From Candidatus Aminicenantota bacterium (GTDB taxonomy: Bacteria > Acidobacteriota > Aminicenantia > UBA2199): a stretch of 50,199 nt of DNA. The notes under the pieces were generated by a model that was given only the letters and a program-made list of their open reading frames with translations, did not search any database and was not told the DNA's origin. The DNA lies in assembly GCA_018262835.1 (NCBI GenBank), contig JADFDP010000006.1:7013-57211 (forward strand). The letters run 5' to 3'. The translations under genes were made by a program, and so were the position numbers. Below, one piece after another: positions 1 through 7,398 of this stretch. How positions within the stretch are numbered: position 1 is the first letter of the stretch; the number at the start of each line of letters is the position of its first letter.

Positions 1-891
1 CTCCATGATCCCGACCTCGATCAGCGGATAGTCCTTCTTGAGCCAGACCTTGGTCAGGTCAAAAGGATGGAACTTGTAGCTGGCCGCGTCCTTTTCCGGC
101 ATGATCTGCACGTACAAGGTCCAGCGCGGGAACTCTTTCTTCTCGATGCTCTCGTACAGGTCGCGCTGGTTGCTCTCGCGGTCCCTGCCCACGATCGCCT
201 GGGCCTCCTCGTTGCTCAGGTTCTTGATTCCCTGCTGGGTTCGCAGATGGAATTTCACCCAATAACGCTCGTTCCTGGCATTGATGAAACTGAAGGTGTG
301 GCTGCCGAAGCCGTGCATGTGGCGGTAGGAGGCGGGAATGCCGCGGTCGCTCATGACGATGGTGACCTGGTGCAGCGCCTCGGGCAGCGAGCTCCAGAAG
401 TCCCAGTTGTTCAGGGCGCTGCGCATGTTGGTGCGCGGGTCGCGCTTCACGGCATGGTTCAGGTCGGGGAACTTCAGCGGGTCGCGCAGGAAGAAAACCG
501 GCGTGTTGTTGCCCACCAGGTCCCAGTTGCCCTCCTCGGTGTAGAACTTCATGGCGAAGCCGCGGATATCGCGCTCGGCGTCAGCGGCGCCGCGCTCGCC
601 GGCCACGGTGGAGAAGCGGGCGAACATCTCGGTCTCCTTGCCCACGGCCGAGAAGATCCTGGCCCTGGTGTAGCGGGTGATGTCATGGGTGACGGTGAAG
701 GTGCCGAAGGCGCCGGAGCCCTTGGCGTGCATGCGCCGCTCCGGGATCACCTCGCGGTCGAAGTGGGCCAGCTTTTCCAGGTACCAGACGTCCTGAAGCA
801 GCACGGGCCCCCGCGGCCCGGCCGTCATTGTGTTCTGGTTGTCAACCACGGGCGCACCGTTGCGCGTGGTCAGTTTTCCCTTTTTTTTCAT
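1..891 (-). CDS. katA: Monofunctional haem catalase, C-terminus cut off by window edge
   Basis: The protein would break down hydrogen peroxide to water and oxygen with a haem cofactor in the cytoplasm. The visible 297 residues contain the catalase start region ([15 protein letters not shown], about residues 15-29), the active-site histidine block [14 protein letters not shown] (about residues 52-65), the distal asparagine segment [14 protein letters not shown], and the conserved [11 protein letters not shown] stretch. The start ATG is preceded by a strong GGAGGG ribosome site. The frame is open to base 1, so the proximal tyrosine region and any C-terminal domain are not seen. It lies 31 bp downstream of a PerR-like regulator on the same strand, so it is very probably co-transcribed with it and induced by peroxide. 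Family assignment is firm; the subtype is not decided. Confidence 0.95.
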   Translation of the reverse strand, partial: MKKKGKLTTRNGAPVVDNQNTMTAGPRGPVLLQDVWYLEKLAHFDREVIPERRMHAKGSGAFGTFTVTHDITRYTRARIFSAVGKETEMFARFSTVAGERGAADAERDIRGFAMKFYTEEGNWDLVGNNTPVFFLRDPLKFPDLNHAVKRDPRTNMRSALNNWDFWSSLPEALHQVTIVMSDRGIPASYRHMHGFGSHTFSFINARNERYWVKFHLRTQQGIKNLSNEEAQAIVGRDRESNQRDLYESIEKKEFPRWTLYVQIMPEKDAASYKFHPFDLTKVWLKKDYPLIEVGIME

Positions 892-922
892 ATTTCCCTC
901 CTTTGCTAATGAAATGCTTGAA

Positions 923-1366
923 CTATTTCCTGTTGCGGCAAGCCGGGCATAGGCCAAAGAAATCCAGGCGAAAGCTCTTGATCTCGAAGCCGCTGCCCGC
1001 GGCGATCTCGCGGGTCATATCCCGCAGGCTCGCCAGTTCCGGATCGATGATCTTGCCGCATTCAAGGCAGACGACATGGGGATGGGAATAGGGCTTCCTG
1101 CCGTCGTAGCGGCTGCCCCCCCCGGCAAATCCGATCTCGAGGACTTCGCCCAGCGATTTGATCAGCATGATGTTGCGATACACCGTCGCCTGGCTGATCC
1201 CGGGAAACTTTTTTTGCAATCGCTTGTTTATGGCTTCCACGCTCGGATGCTCCTTGTTCTCGGACAGGACCCGCATGATGGCCAGGCGCTGCGGGGTCGA
1301 TTTCAGGCCGGACCTCTTCAGTTTCTCGATCATGACCGCATAGCGTTCCTTAGCCAGCCGGCTCAT
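923..1366 (-). CDS. perR: Fur-family peroxide regulator, PerR-like
   Basis: This 147-residue protein is a Fur-superfamily repressor with an N-terminal winged helix ([29 protein letters not shown]) and a C-terminal metal-binding dimerisation domain. The CLECGK and CPACR pairs form the structural zinc site. By alignment with Bacillus PerR the five regulatory-metal ligands are all present: His in EHPSVEAI, Asp in GSRYDG, both His in SHPHVVC, and Asp in CGKIID. That last Asp is the residue that typically separates PerR (Asp) from Fur (Glu). The catalase gene directly downstream supports a peroxide-sensing role. The ATG at 1366 was chosen because it has GAGG 9 nt upstream and matches the family length; an upstream in-frame extension would run through the operator. 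Fur or Zur are the alternatives. Confidence 0.85.
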   Translation of the reverse strand: MSRLAKERYAVMIEKLKRSGLKSTPQRLAIMRVLSENKEHPSVEAINKRLQKKFPGISQATVYRNIMLIKSLGEVLEIGFAGGGSRYDGRKPYSHPHVVCLECGKIIDPELASLRDMTREIAAGSGFEIKSFRLDFFGLCPACRNRK

Positions 1367-1379
1367 AATAATACCTCGC

Positions 1380-1400
1380 AATTGATAATCATTATCAATT
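1380..1400. promoter_or_regulatory. Fur-type operator, perfect palindrome
   Basis: A 10-1-10 perfect inverted repeat whose core TGATAATCATTATCA is an exact match to the 7-1-7 Fur box consensus. It sits 13 bp before perR and overlaps the -10 box of the perR promoter, which is the position expected for autorepression of the perR-katA unit. Confidence 0.85.
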
Positions 1401-1426
1401 ATGAACCTGGAAAAAACGGATGTCAA
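1398..1426 (-). promoter_or_regulatory. perR-katA promoter
   Basis: On the minus strand TTGACA is followed after 17 bp by CATAAT. The Fur-type palindrome covers the -10 box and the expected start site. Confidence 0.7.
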
Positions 1427-1799
1427 TGGCTTTCCGTCTTTTTTTGATTTTAATCCCTTGCTTCCATTCTTCTCTTGCTCTGCGCCTGGCCGCAGACAAA
1501 GAACGTCAAGGACGACCGCAAGGGTCGAGCCGGCGCCGGACTGGAATTGAAGCGCGCAGCGCTCCGGAATTTCACTTTCAGCCGGCATTCACGCAGCTGC
1601 GATTTCCTGGGAGCCCGTTTCGCTGTATGGCTGAAACTCCACCGCTTGATCTGATGCCTTGCCGTTCAAAAAGGTAAAAGGAAAAAGTGAAGAGAACTGA
1701 GCGGGGAACGAATTCCGTGTCCGATCACTGCCACTGGGGAACAATATTTTTTAGCATGGAATCGAACCAACGCGATATCTTGAACCCGCAAGTACGACT
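1427..1799. other. Gene-free stretch between the perR promoter and the lipoprotein gene
   Basis: I see no credible gene, terminator or repeat here. Open frames in it have no ribosome site and no recognisable sequence. A GGTTCGATTCC-like stretch on the minus strand near 1750 resembles a tRNA T-loop but has no matching arms. Confidence 0.6.
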
Positions 1800-2798
1800 T
1801 TAGTTTAACCTCGTGCTGGTAATCACAAAATCCGCATCCACATTTCTTAGACCGCTCAATCCCCAGAACCACCAGGCATAACTCTGTAGCAAGGCGCAAT
1901 ACTGTTTCTGGTCGCCAATATTCAGTTGCAGCCAGACTTCCTTGGTAAACACAATTCCATTGCCATCGTATTTCCCAAAAAAATCTCCATTGGGGTTTGA
2001 ATTCTTAGAAGTCACGTCAACAGGGACCCATCCATAATTCTGAATATAAAAATCGGCCCAGACATGAAATGAGCCGTTCGGCCTCACGGTGACGATATGC
2101 CTGGAGGGAATATCCTTGTATCTGAGCAAGGAAATATAAATTGACGAGAGATTACCGCAATCCCCGCCCCCGGCGGCAAGGATTTCCTTAAGGGAATGAA
2201 GCCCCGTGTTGGGATTCTTGTATTTGTAGTTCTTGGCCACATATTCATAGCAGCGCCGGGCATAATCGATGATATCAGAGGATTGCCCCCAGAGGGATTT
2301 GCCGATGCTCATGATTGTCGAGTTTCGGGGATCGATAAGATCGCCGCTGCCTCCTGTATACCAAAGATAAATATTGGACTTTGTGTCATAGGCTGGGATT
2401 GTCGTCACCTGCGAAAAATTGAAGTTGTAAGGATGAAGGGTCACGTCAAAATCATAGTATGACTCTTTTTTCTGGCCGGTAGAGGGCACGCTTTTGGTAT
2501 AAATCCAGCGGATAAAGAAGTCATCCGTTTTGGGGATGGCGACCTTGGTCCCGGAAAACAAATTCACGTTTTGCACATCCTGATATTGATTGGTTTGCGC
2601 CAGGGGGATCACGACCACCAGGCGGGTTAGTGTCGCCCCTTTGTTCGAGATTATAACATTCATCCTGATCCCGTATTTTTTGTCTACCTGAACGTTGTTG
2701 TCGTCGTCATCCTTTGAATCGTCAGAAATATTGCAGGAAAAGAAAAAACTGATTAAAAAAATAACAAAAAAAACGACAACTTTTTTATTTCCTTTCAT
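1800..2798 (-). CDS. Lipoprotein with transglutaminase-like (papain-fold) domain
   Basis: The 332-residue product begins with MKGNKK, a hydrophobic segment and a cysteine (ISFFFSCN) that looks like a lipobox, so it is probably a lipoprotein. A run of Asp and Asn follows the cysteine. The C-terminal half carries the transglutaminase-like catalytic triad: Cys in GGGDCGNLSS (about residue 215), His in FHVWADFY and Asp in GWVPVDVT. Such proteins are usually surface peptidases or amide-cleaving enzymes; the substrate is unknown. The ATG at 2798 was chosen because AGGAGGG lies about 8 nt upstream, whereas an earlier in-frame ATG falls inside that ribosome site. The gene is more AT-rich than its neighbours and is isolated by about 400 bp of non-coding DNA on each side, which suggests acquisition from elsewhere. 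Confidence 0.75.
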   Translation of the reverse strand: MKGNKKVVVFFVIFLISFFFSCNISDDSKDDDDNNVQVDKKYGIRMNVIISNKGATLTRLVVVIPLAQTNQYQDVQNVNLFSGTKVAIPKTDDFFIRWIYTKSVPSTGQKKESYYDFDVTLHPYNFNFSQVTTIPAYDTKSNIYLWYTGGSGDLIDPRNSTIMSIGKSLWGQSSDIIDYARRCYEYVAKNYKYKNPNTGLHSLKEILAAGGGDCGNLSSIYISLLRYKDIPSRHIVTVRPNGSFHVWADFYIQNYGWVPVDVTSKNSNPNGDFFGKYDGNGIVFTKEVWLQLNIGDQKQYCALLQSYAWWFWGLSGLRNVDADFVITSTRLN

Positions 2799-2828
2799 AA
2801 TAATTTCCCTCCTCAAAAAGCGAATATG

Positions 2829-2856
2829 ATTATAGGGGGCGGATTTTAAAAGTCAA
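2829..2856 (-). promoter_or_regulatory. Promoter of the transglutaminase-like lipoprotein gene
   Basis: On the minus strand TTGACT is followed after 16 bp by TATAAT, about 30 nt before the start codon. Confidence 0.7.
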
Positions 2857-3166
2857 GTGCGATTTCAGGACTTTTCATTTCCTTGTTTTTTCCTCGATCC
2901 CGGCTCATGCTGTTTTGGCAAACCCATCCCGAAAAAAAGTTCATGAATGGCGAGGCATACGAGGCCGATTTAAAAGGAATAGTGATCAAAGAAACCCTGG
3001 TAAGCAGAAAAAAATTGCCTCCCATCCCCAGAATATTTATTTTCCCACGCCCATTTTTATGAAAAAATCAGGGAGCGGGTAAAATTTCTAGCGTTACCTG
3101 TCATTCCCCGCTATTTTATCGTGATCAAAATCATTTCAGAGAACACTGAACCCACACCTTTGTCTA
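2857..3166. other. AT-rich gene-free stretch
   Basis: No supported gene. A 51-codon open frame on the plus strand (2907-3062) reads like protein in part (NGEAYEADLKGIVIKETL) but lacks a ribosome site; it could be a gene remnant. Confidence 0.5.
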
Positions 3167-3195
3167 TTGACTTCCCATGACCACTCTGTTAGATT
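3167..3195 (+). promoter_or_regulatory. Promoter of the NYN-domain gene
   Basis: TTGACT, 17 bp, TAGATT, followed by a GGGGGAG ribosome site just before the ATG at 3222. Confidence 0.6.
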
Positions 3196-3221
3196 AAATG
3201 CGACCTGACTAGGGGGAGAAA

Positions 3222-4025
3222 ATGGCCGAACCAACCGTGGACAGCAAAGACAATAAGATGGCCGTCCTGATCGACGGCGACAACGCCCAGGCCTCGCTGC
3301 TGAACAAGATGCTGGCCGAGATCGCCAAGCACGGCTCGGTGACCATCCGCCGCATCTACGGCGACTGGACCACCTCGAACATGCACTCCTGGAAGGACGC
3401 CCTGCACCTGCACGCCGTGCAGCCCATCCAGCAGTTCCGCTATACCGTGGGCAAGAACGCCACCGACAGCGCCCTGATCATCGACGCCATGGACATCATG
3501 CATCGCCGCCTGGTCGAGGGCTTCTGCATCGTGTCGTCGGACAGCGACTACACGCGGCTGGCCACCCGCATCCGCGAGGAGGGCTTTTTCGTCATGGGCA
3601 TCGGCCAGAAGAAGACGCCCAAGTCGTTCGTCAACGCCTGCGACCTGTTCATCTACACCGAGAACCTGGCGCAGCGCCGCGAGAGCAAGCCGCGCCCGGA
3701 GCGGGTCCACAGCCGCAGCCGCGCCAGCAGCCCCAAGGCGGAGCCGCAGGAACAACCGCAAGAGCAGCCCCAGCCGCAGGCACTCTATGCCGGCACCGAT
3801 CCCATGCCGCTGCTGCGCGAGGCCTACGAGATGGTGGTGCAGGAGAACGGCTGGGCCAACCTCGGGCCCATGGGCAAGGCGCTGCTGCAGCTCGACCCGG
3901 GCTTCGACCCGCGCAGCTTCGGCCAGCGCCAGCTCTCCTCGCTGATCAAGTCGCTCCCCGACTTCGAGATCCGCCGCAGCGACGAGCACTCGCAGACCGG
4001 CGTCTGGGTGCGGTTAAAGGAATAG
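3222..4025 (+). CDS. NYN (PIN-like) ribonuclease-type domain plus LOTUS/OST-HTH domain protein
   Basis: The 267-residue protein has an N-terminal NYN domain: AVLIDGDNAQ (about residues 14-23) carries the first acidic metal-binding residues, KNATDSALIIDAMD the middle ones, and IVSSDSDYTRLATRIREEG the third cluster. This fold is related to PIN nucleases and is expected to cleave RNA. A low-complexity Pro/Gln/Glu linker (about residues 160-190) joins it to a C-terminal helix-turn-helix of the LOTUS/OST-HTH kind (LLREAYEMVVQENGWANLGPMGKALLQLDP...), which binds RNA. The gene has its own promoter and a good ribosome site. Its last 12 bp overlap the 3' end of the convergent mfd gene. The RNA target is unknown. 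Confidence 0.8.
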   Translation: MAEPTVDSKDNKMAVLIDGDNAQASLLNKMLAEIAKHGSVTIRRIYGDWTTSNMHSWKDALHLHAVQPIQQFRYTVGKNATDSALIIDAMDIMHRRLVEGFCIVSSDSDYTRLATRIREEGFFVMGIGQKKTPKSFVNACDLFIYTENLAQRRESKPRPERVHSRSRASSPKAEPQEQPQEQPQPQALYAGTDPMPLLREAYEMVVQENGWANLGPMGKALLQLDPGFDPRSFGQRQLSSLIKSLPDFEIRRSDEHSQTGVWVRLKE

Positions 4026-7000
4026 CCGTTCCAGATTCCTTCCCAGCCGGATAAAGCCTTCCAAACCATAAAACTCCAACTCGAAATTTCTGCCAGTGGC
4101 CATTTGCAGTCCGGGAATTCGCATTGCTTTTTCATCCCGGATCTTAATCTCCCGGTCTGCGGTCACCTGTACCCGGTCTCCGTATATTTCCACCTTCTCC
4201 CAGCCGTAGAGGCGGGCGAACAATTTTACCGCGCCCACGTAGAAGATCTTCTCCATGCTTTCCGGCATGCGGCCGTAGCGGTCGCGCAGCTCGGCGCGCA
4301 GGGCCTCCAGCTCGGCCGGCTCGCGCGTCTCCAGGATGCGGCGGTAGGCGCGGATCCTTTCCGAGCTGTTGCCGATGTACTCCTCGCTGATGGCGTAGGG
4401 GAAGTGGACGCGCAGGGCCAGCGCCCTTTCCTCCTCGGCCTCGCCCTTGAACTCGCGGATGGCCTGCTGCAGGAGCTCCAGGAAATAGTCGTAGCCCAGC
4501 GCCTCGACATGGCCGTGCTGGCGGTTGCCCAACAGCGCCCCGGCCCCGCGCAGGCTGAGGTCGAACTCGGCCAGCTTGTAGCCCGAGCCCAGCTCGGAAA
4601 ATTCGCGGATGGCCTCCAGCCTCTTCCTGGCCTTGTCGGTGACCCCGGGCTTTTGCGGGTCGACCAGGAAATAGGCGTAGGCCTGGCGGGTGCTGCGGCC
4701 GATGCGGCCGCGCAGCTGGTACATCTGCGTCAGCCCCAGGCGGTCGGCGTTCATGACGATCATGGTGTTGACCATGGGGATGTCGATGCCGTTCTCAATG
4801 ATGGTGGTCGAAAGCAGGACGCGGAACTTGCCGGCGATAAAATCCAGCAGGTTCTTCTCGATTTCGGCCGTGGGCATCTGGGCATGGATGACGGTGATGG
4901 CCACGTCGGGCAGCCAGGCGGCCAGCTGGTCGCGGAAATGGAAGATGCGCCCGATGTCGTTGAAGACCACGAACACGGCCCCGTCGCGCTCGATCTCGTT
5001 CAGGACCGCCGAGACCACGACCTGGCGGGAAAACAGGCCGACGAAGTTCTTGATGGCCAGCCGGCCCAGCGGCGGCGACTGGATCAGCGAAATGTCCTGC
5101 AGCCCCGAGAGGGCCATGGACAGGGTGCGCGGAATGGGGGTGGCGGAAAGCGTCAGGACATCGACGTCCTCCCTGCCCTTTTTCAGCTTCTCCTTCTGGA
5201 AGACCCCGAAGCGCTGTTCCTCGTCGATGATGAACAGCCCCAGGTTCTTGAACTCCACCCCTCTGGCCAGCAGCGAATGGGTGCCCACCACCAGGTCCAC
5301 GCTGCCGTTTTTCAGGCCGGCGGCAACGCGCTTCTTTTCCGCCGCGGACACCAGCCGCGACAGCATGGCCAGGCGCAGGGGGAAGGCGGCCAGGCGCCGT
5401 TCAAAATTCTTGAAGTGCTGCAGGGCCAGGATGGTGGTCGGGCAAAGGAAGGCCGCCTGCTTGCCGTTGGCCACGGCGCGCAGGGCCGCGCGCAGGGCCA
5501 CCTCGGTCTTGCCGAAGCTGACGTCGCCGCAGATCAGGCGGTCCATGGGGAAATCGGCCTCCAGGTCGGCCAGCACGCGGGCGATGGCCTGCTTCTGGTC
5601 CTCGGTCTCGACGAAGCGGAAATCCTGCTGCAGCTTGTCTTCCAGGTCGGGAACCGCGGGCAGCGCCATTTTGCGGATGGACTTGCGCATGGCGTAGAGG
5701 TTGAGCAGGTCGCGCGTGTAATGGACGATCGCCTTTTTGGCGCGCTCGGTCTTGAGCCGCCAGGTTTTACCGCCCAGGCGGTCCAGAGCCGGCACCCCGC
5801 CCTCGCTGCCGCTGTAGCGCTTCATTACGTCCAGCTCGTGCAGCGGCACGTAGAGGAATTCGCGGTTGGCGTACTCGATCTTGAGAAACTCAGCCGACAG
5901 GCCTTCGAACTGCAGGCGCTTGAAGCCGGCGAATTTGCCGATGCCGTGCTGGCGGTGCACCACCCAGTCCCCCTGCTCCATGTCCTGCAGCCATTCCTCG
6001 GCGGGGACCTCGCGCGCCGCGGCTTCCCTGGCCCGGTATTCAAAGCTTCTCCCGCTAAGGGCAATCAGGCGCAGTCGCGGATTTTCAAACGAGCAGGGGA
6101 TGTCGAAGAAATGGCATTCCAGCGACGGCAGCTGCTGGCGCAGATTCTCCAGCAGGCGCGTATCGGCGGCGTAGGCGAGCAGGCGGTATCCCGCCGCCGC
6201 CTGGCCGCGCAAATGCTCCAGGTCTTCGCTGTCCAGCGTTAATGCGGTCTTGGGCCAGGCCCGGATCTCCGCGGCCGCGGTGCCATCCGCGGCAAAGTCG
6301 GCCAGATCGACTATCTTTTCCGACCGGTAGGGAAAGGAGAAGAACGCTTCCACCTCGGGCGCGGCGGCCCGGTTATCGGCCACGGCGGCGCGGATGCGCC
6401 GGAAATTTTCCAGCAATTTGTGGTACTCGTTCTCGATTTTCTGGAAATCCCGGGCCAGCAGGCGGCAGCCCGGCAGGAGTTCGGTCAGGAAAGCGAATTT
6501 TTCCGCTGGTTCCCCGCACGGGATCGGCGGGCCGGCCGCGTCCGCAAAATAGCGGTTTTCGGGAATGTCCACGCTATCGACCGCGGCAATGGAGCGCTGG
6601 GAACTGGGGTCGAAGCGGCGCAGGGAGACCAGGCGCCGGCCCTCGAATTCCAGGCGCACCGGATAGGCGTCGGCCACGGGAAAGACATCGACCACGTTGC
6701 CCCGCCACGAGATGTCGCCGCCGCTTTCCACGGCGTTGCGCGCCTGGTAGCCGAGCCCGTTCAGCTTCTGGATGAATTCATTGCGTTCCCACATGTCGCC
6801 GTTGCGCAGCCCCGGCATGCCGGCGCCGGCCCGCCAATTCCTTTCCAGGCGCACCGACAGGGAGGCCAGGGTGGCCAGGACGATCATGGGCCTGCCGGCG
6901 GCCAGATCGGCCTGCAGCTGCTGCTTGGCCGCGATCTGGCGCGTGTCGGCTCTGGTGTTGATATAGGGGTCTTCGAAGGGCAGGGCGTGAAAATGGACCG

Positions 7001-7226
7001 GAACGTCCTCGCGGCCGAAAAGCTTCAGCCACTGCCTGATCTTTTCCCTTTTTTCCCCCAGCGGCTCGTTTTCCCCGCCCAGCCAGATGACCGAGTCGTT
7101 GAAACGGGAAAAGATCCCGGCCACGGCCAGCTCCCGGGCCTCGCGGGCCACGGAGGCGATCTGGATGCGGCGGCCGCGGCCGGCGAGCTTTTCCCAGAAG
7201 GCGGGGCTGAGGACCTCTTGCATCAT
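4014..7226 (-). CDS. mfd: Transcription-repair coupling factor Mfd
   Basis: Mfd removes RNA polymerase stalled at DNA lesions and recruits UvrA. The 1070-residue product shows the whole family order: an N-terminal UvrB-like module (GDISWRGNVVDVFPV, about residues 165-180), the RNA-polymerase interaction domain (GDWVVHRQHGIGKFAGF, about 420), a helicase core with Walker A GDVSFGKTE near 560, DEEQRFG near 660, SATPIPRTLSM, and QLRGRIGRS near 830, and a C-terminal UvrA-binding-type domain. The usual third Walker A glycine position is Ser (GDVGFGKT is typical), but the GxxxxGKT signature is intact. The first in-frame ATG (7235) overlaps a TATAAT box, so I start at the ATG 7 nt past that box. There is no ribosome site, so a leaderless mRNA is likely. 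It diverges from cca. Confidence 0.95.
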   Translation of the reverse strand: MMQEVLSPAFWEKLAGRGRRIQIASVAREARELAVAGIFSRFNDSVIWLGGENEPLGEKREKIRQWLKLFGREDVPVHFHALPFEDPYINTRADTRQIAAKQQLQADLAAGRPMIVLATLASLSVRLERNWRAGAGMPGLRNGDMWERNEFIQKLNGLGYQARNAVESGGDISWRGNVVDVFPVADAYPVRLEFEGRRLVSLRRFDPSSQRSIAAVDSVDIPENRYFADAAGPPIPCGEPAEKFAFLTELLPGCRLLARDFQKIENEYHKLLENFRRIRAAVADNRAAAPEVEAFFSFPYRSEKIVDLADFAADGTAAAEIRAWPKTALTLDSEDLEHLRGQAAAGYRLLAYAADTRLLENLRQQLPSLECHFFDIPCSFENPRLRLIALSGRSFEYRAREAAAREVPAEEWLQDMEQGDWVVHRQHGIGKFAGFKRLQFEGLSAEFLKIEYANREFLYVPLHELDVMKRYSGSEGGVPALDRLGGKTWRLKTERAKKAIVHYTRDLLNLYAMRKSIRKMALPAVPDLEDKLQQDFRFVETEDQKQAIARVLADLEADFPMDRLICGDVSFGKTEVALRAALRAVANGKQAAFLCPTTILALQHFKNFERRLAAFPLRLAMLSRLVSAAEKKRVAAGLKNGSVDLVVGTHSLLARGVEFKNLGLFIIDEEQRFGVFQKEKLKKGREDVDVLTLSATPIPRTLSMALSGLQDISLIQSPPLGRLAIKNFVGLFSRQVVVSAVLNEIERDGAVFVVFNDIGRIFHFRDQLAAWLPDVAITVIHAQMPTAEIEKNLLDFIAGKFRVLLSTTIIENGIDIPMVNTMIVMNADRLGLTQMYQLRGRIGRSTRQAYAYFLVDPQKPGVTDKARKRLEAIREFSELGSGYKLAEFDLSLRGAGALLGNRQHGHVEALGYDYFLELLQQAIREFKGEAEEERALALRVHFPYAISEEYIGNSSERIRAYRRILETREPAELEALRAELRDRYGRMPESMEKIFYVGAVKLFARLYGWEKVEIYGDRVQVTADREIKIRDEKAMRIPGLQMATGRNFELEFYGLEGFIRLGRNLERLFL

Positions 7227-7233
7227 GGATTCC

Positions 7234-7242
7234 ATTATATCA
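7234..7242 (-). promoter_or_regulatory. Extended -10 promoter of mfd
   Basis: On the minus strand the sequence TGATATAAT is an extended -10 element (TGN-TATAAT) ending 7 nt before the ATG at 7226. No good -35 hexamer is at the right distance. Confidence 0.55.
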
Positions 7243-7357
7243 CCATTGTGATGAGTGATGGGTCAAGAGTGATGGGTAATAAGTGATGAGTGATGAGCAA
7301 CCGCAAAGTCTCGAACTGTCGCTGTTTCTCATTACTTATCACTCATCACTCATTACT
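7243..7357. repeat. Inverted heptamer-repeat element, copy 1
   Basis: The left arm is a tandem array of AGTGATG-like 7-mers; the right arm, read on the other strand, is the same unit (AGTGATG AGTGATA AGTAATG). The arms are about 28-45 bp, separated by about 40 bp, and could form a long imperfect hairpin. It lies between the divergent mfd and cca genes. A related element lies at 23656-23751. Confidence 0.75.
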
Positions 7358-7360
7358 AAA

Positions 7361-7389
7361 TTGACATACCGGGCCGGAAACGCTAAAAT
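7361..7389 (+). promoter_or_regulatory. Promoter of cca-folP, predicted leaderless
   Basis: TTGACA, 17 bp, TAAAAT: a near-consensus promoter whose -10 box ends only 9 nt before the cca ATG. No ribosome site fits in that space. Confidence 0.75.
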
Positions 7390-7398
7390 CGAGCCATC

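Noticed and set aside
1745-1795. GGTTCGATTCC on the minus strand, like a tRNA T-loop
   Set aside because: No complementary acceptor, D- or anticodon arms can be built around it.
2907-3062. A 51-codon plus-strand open frame with protein-like sequence (NGEAYEADLKGIVIKET)
   Set aside because: No ribosome site or promoter, and no recognisable family; at most a remnant.
4104-6242. A 712-codon open frame on the plus strand, opposite mfd
   Set aside because: It is antisense to a certain gene, rich in His/Gln/Gly/Val as expected for the complement of a high-GC gene, and shows no family motif.
4014-7226. Mfd Walker A with Ser (GDVSFGKTE) as a sign of inactivation
   Set aside because: The changed position is a variable x in GxxxxGKT, and all other helicase motifs are intact.
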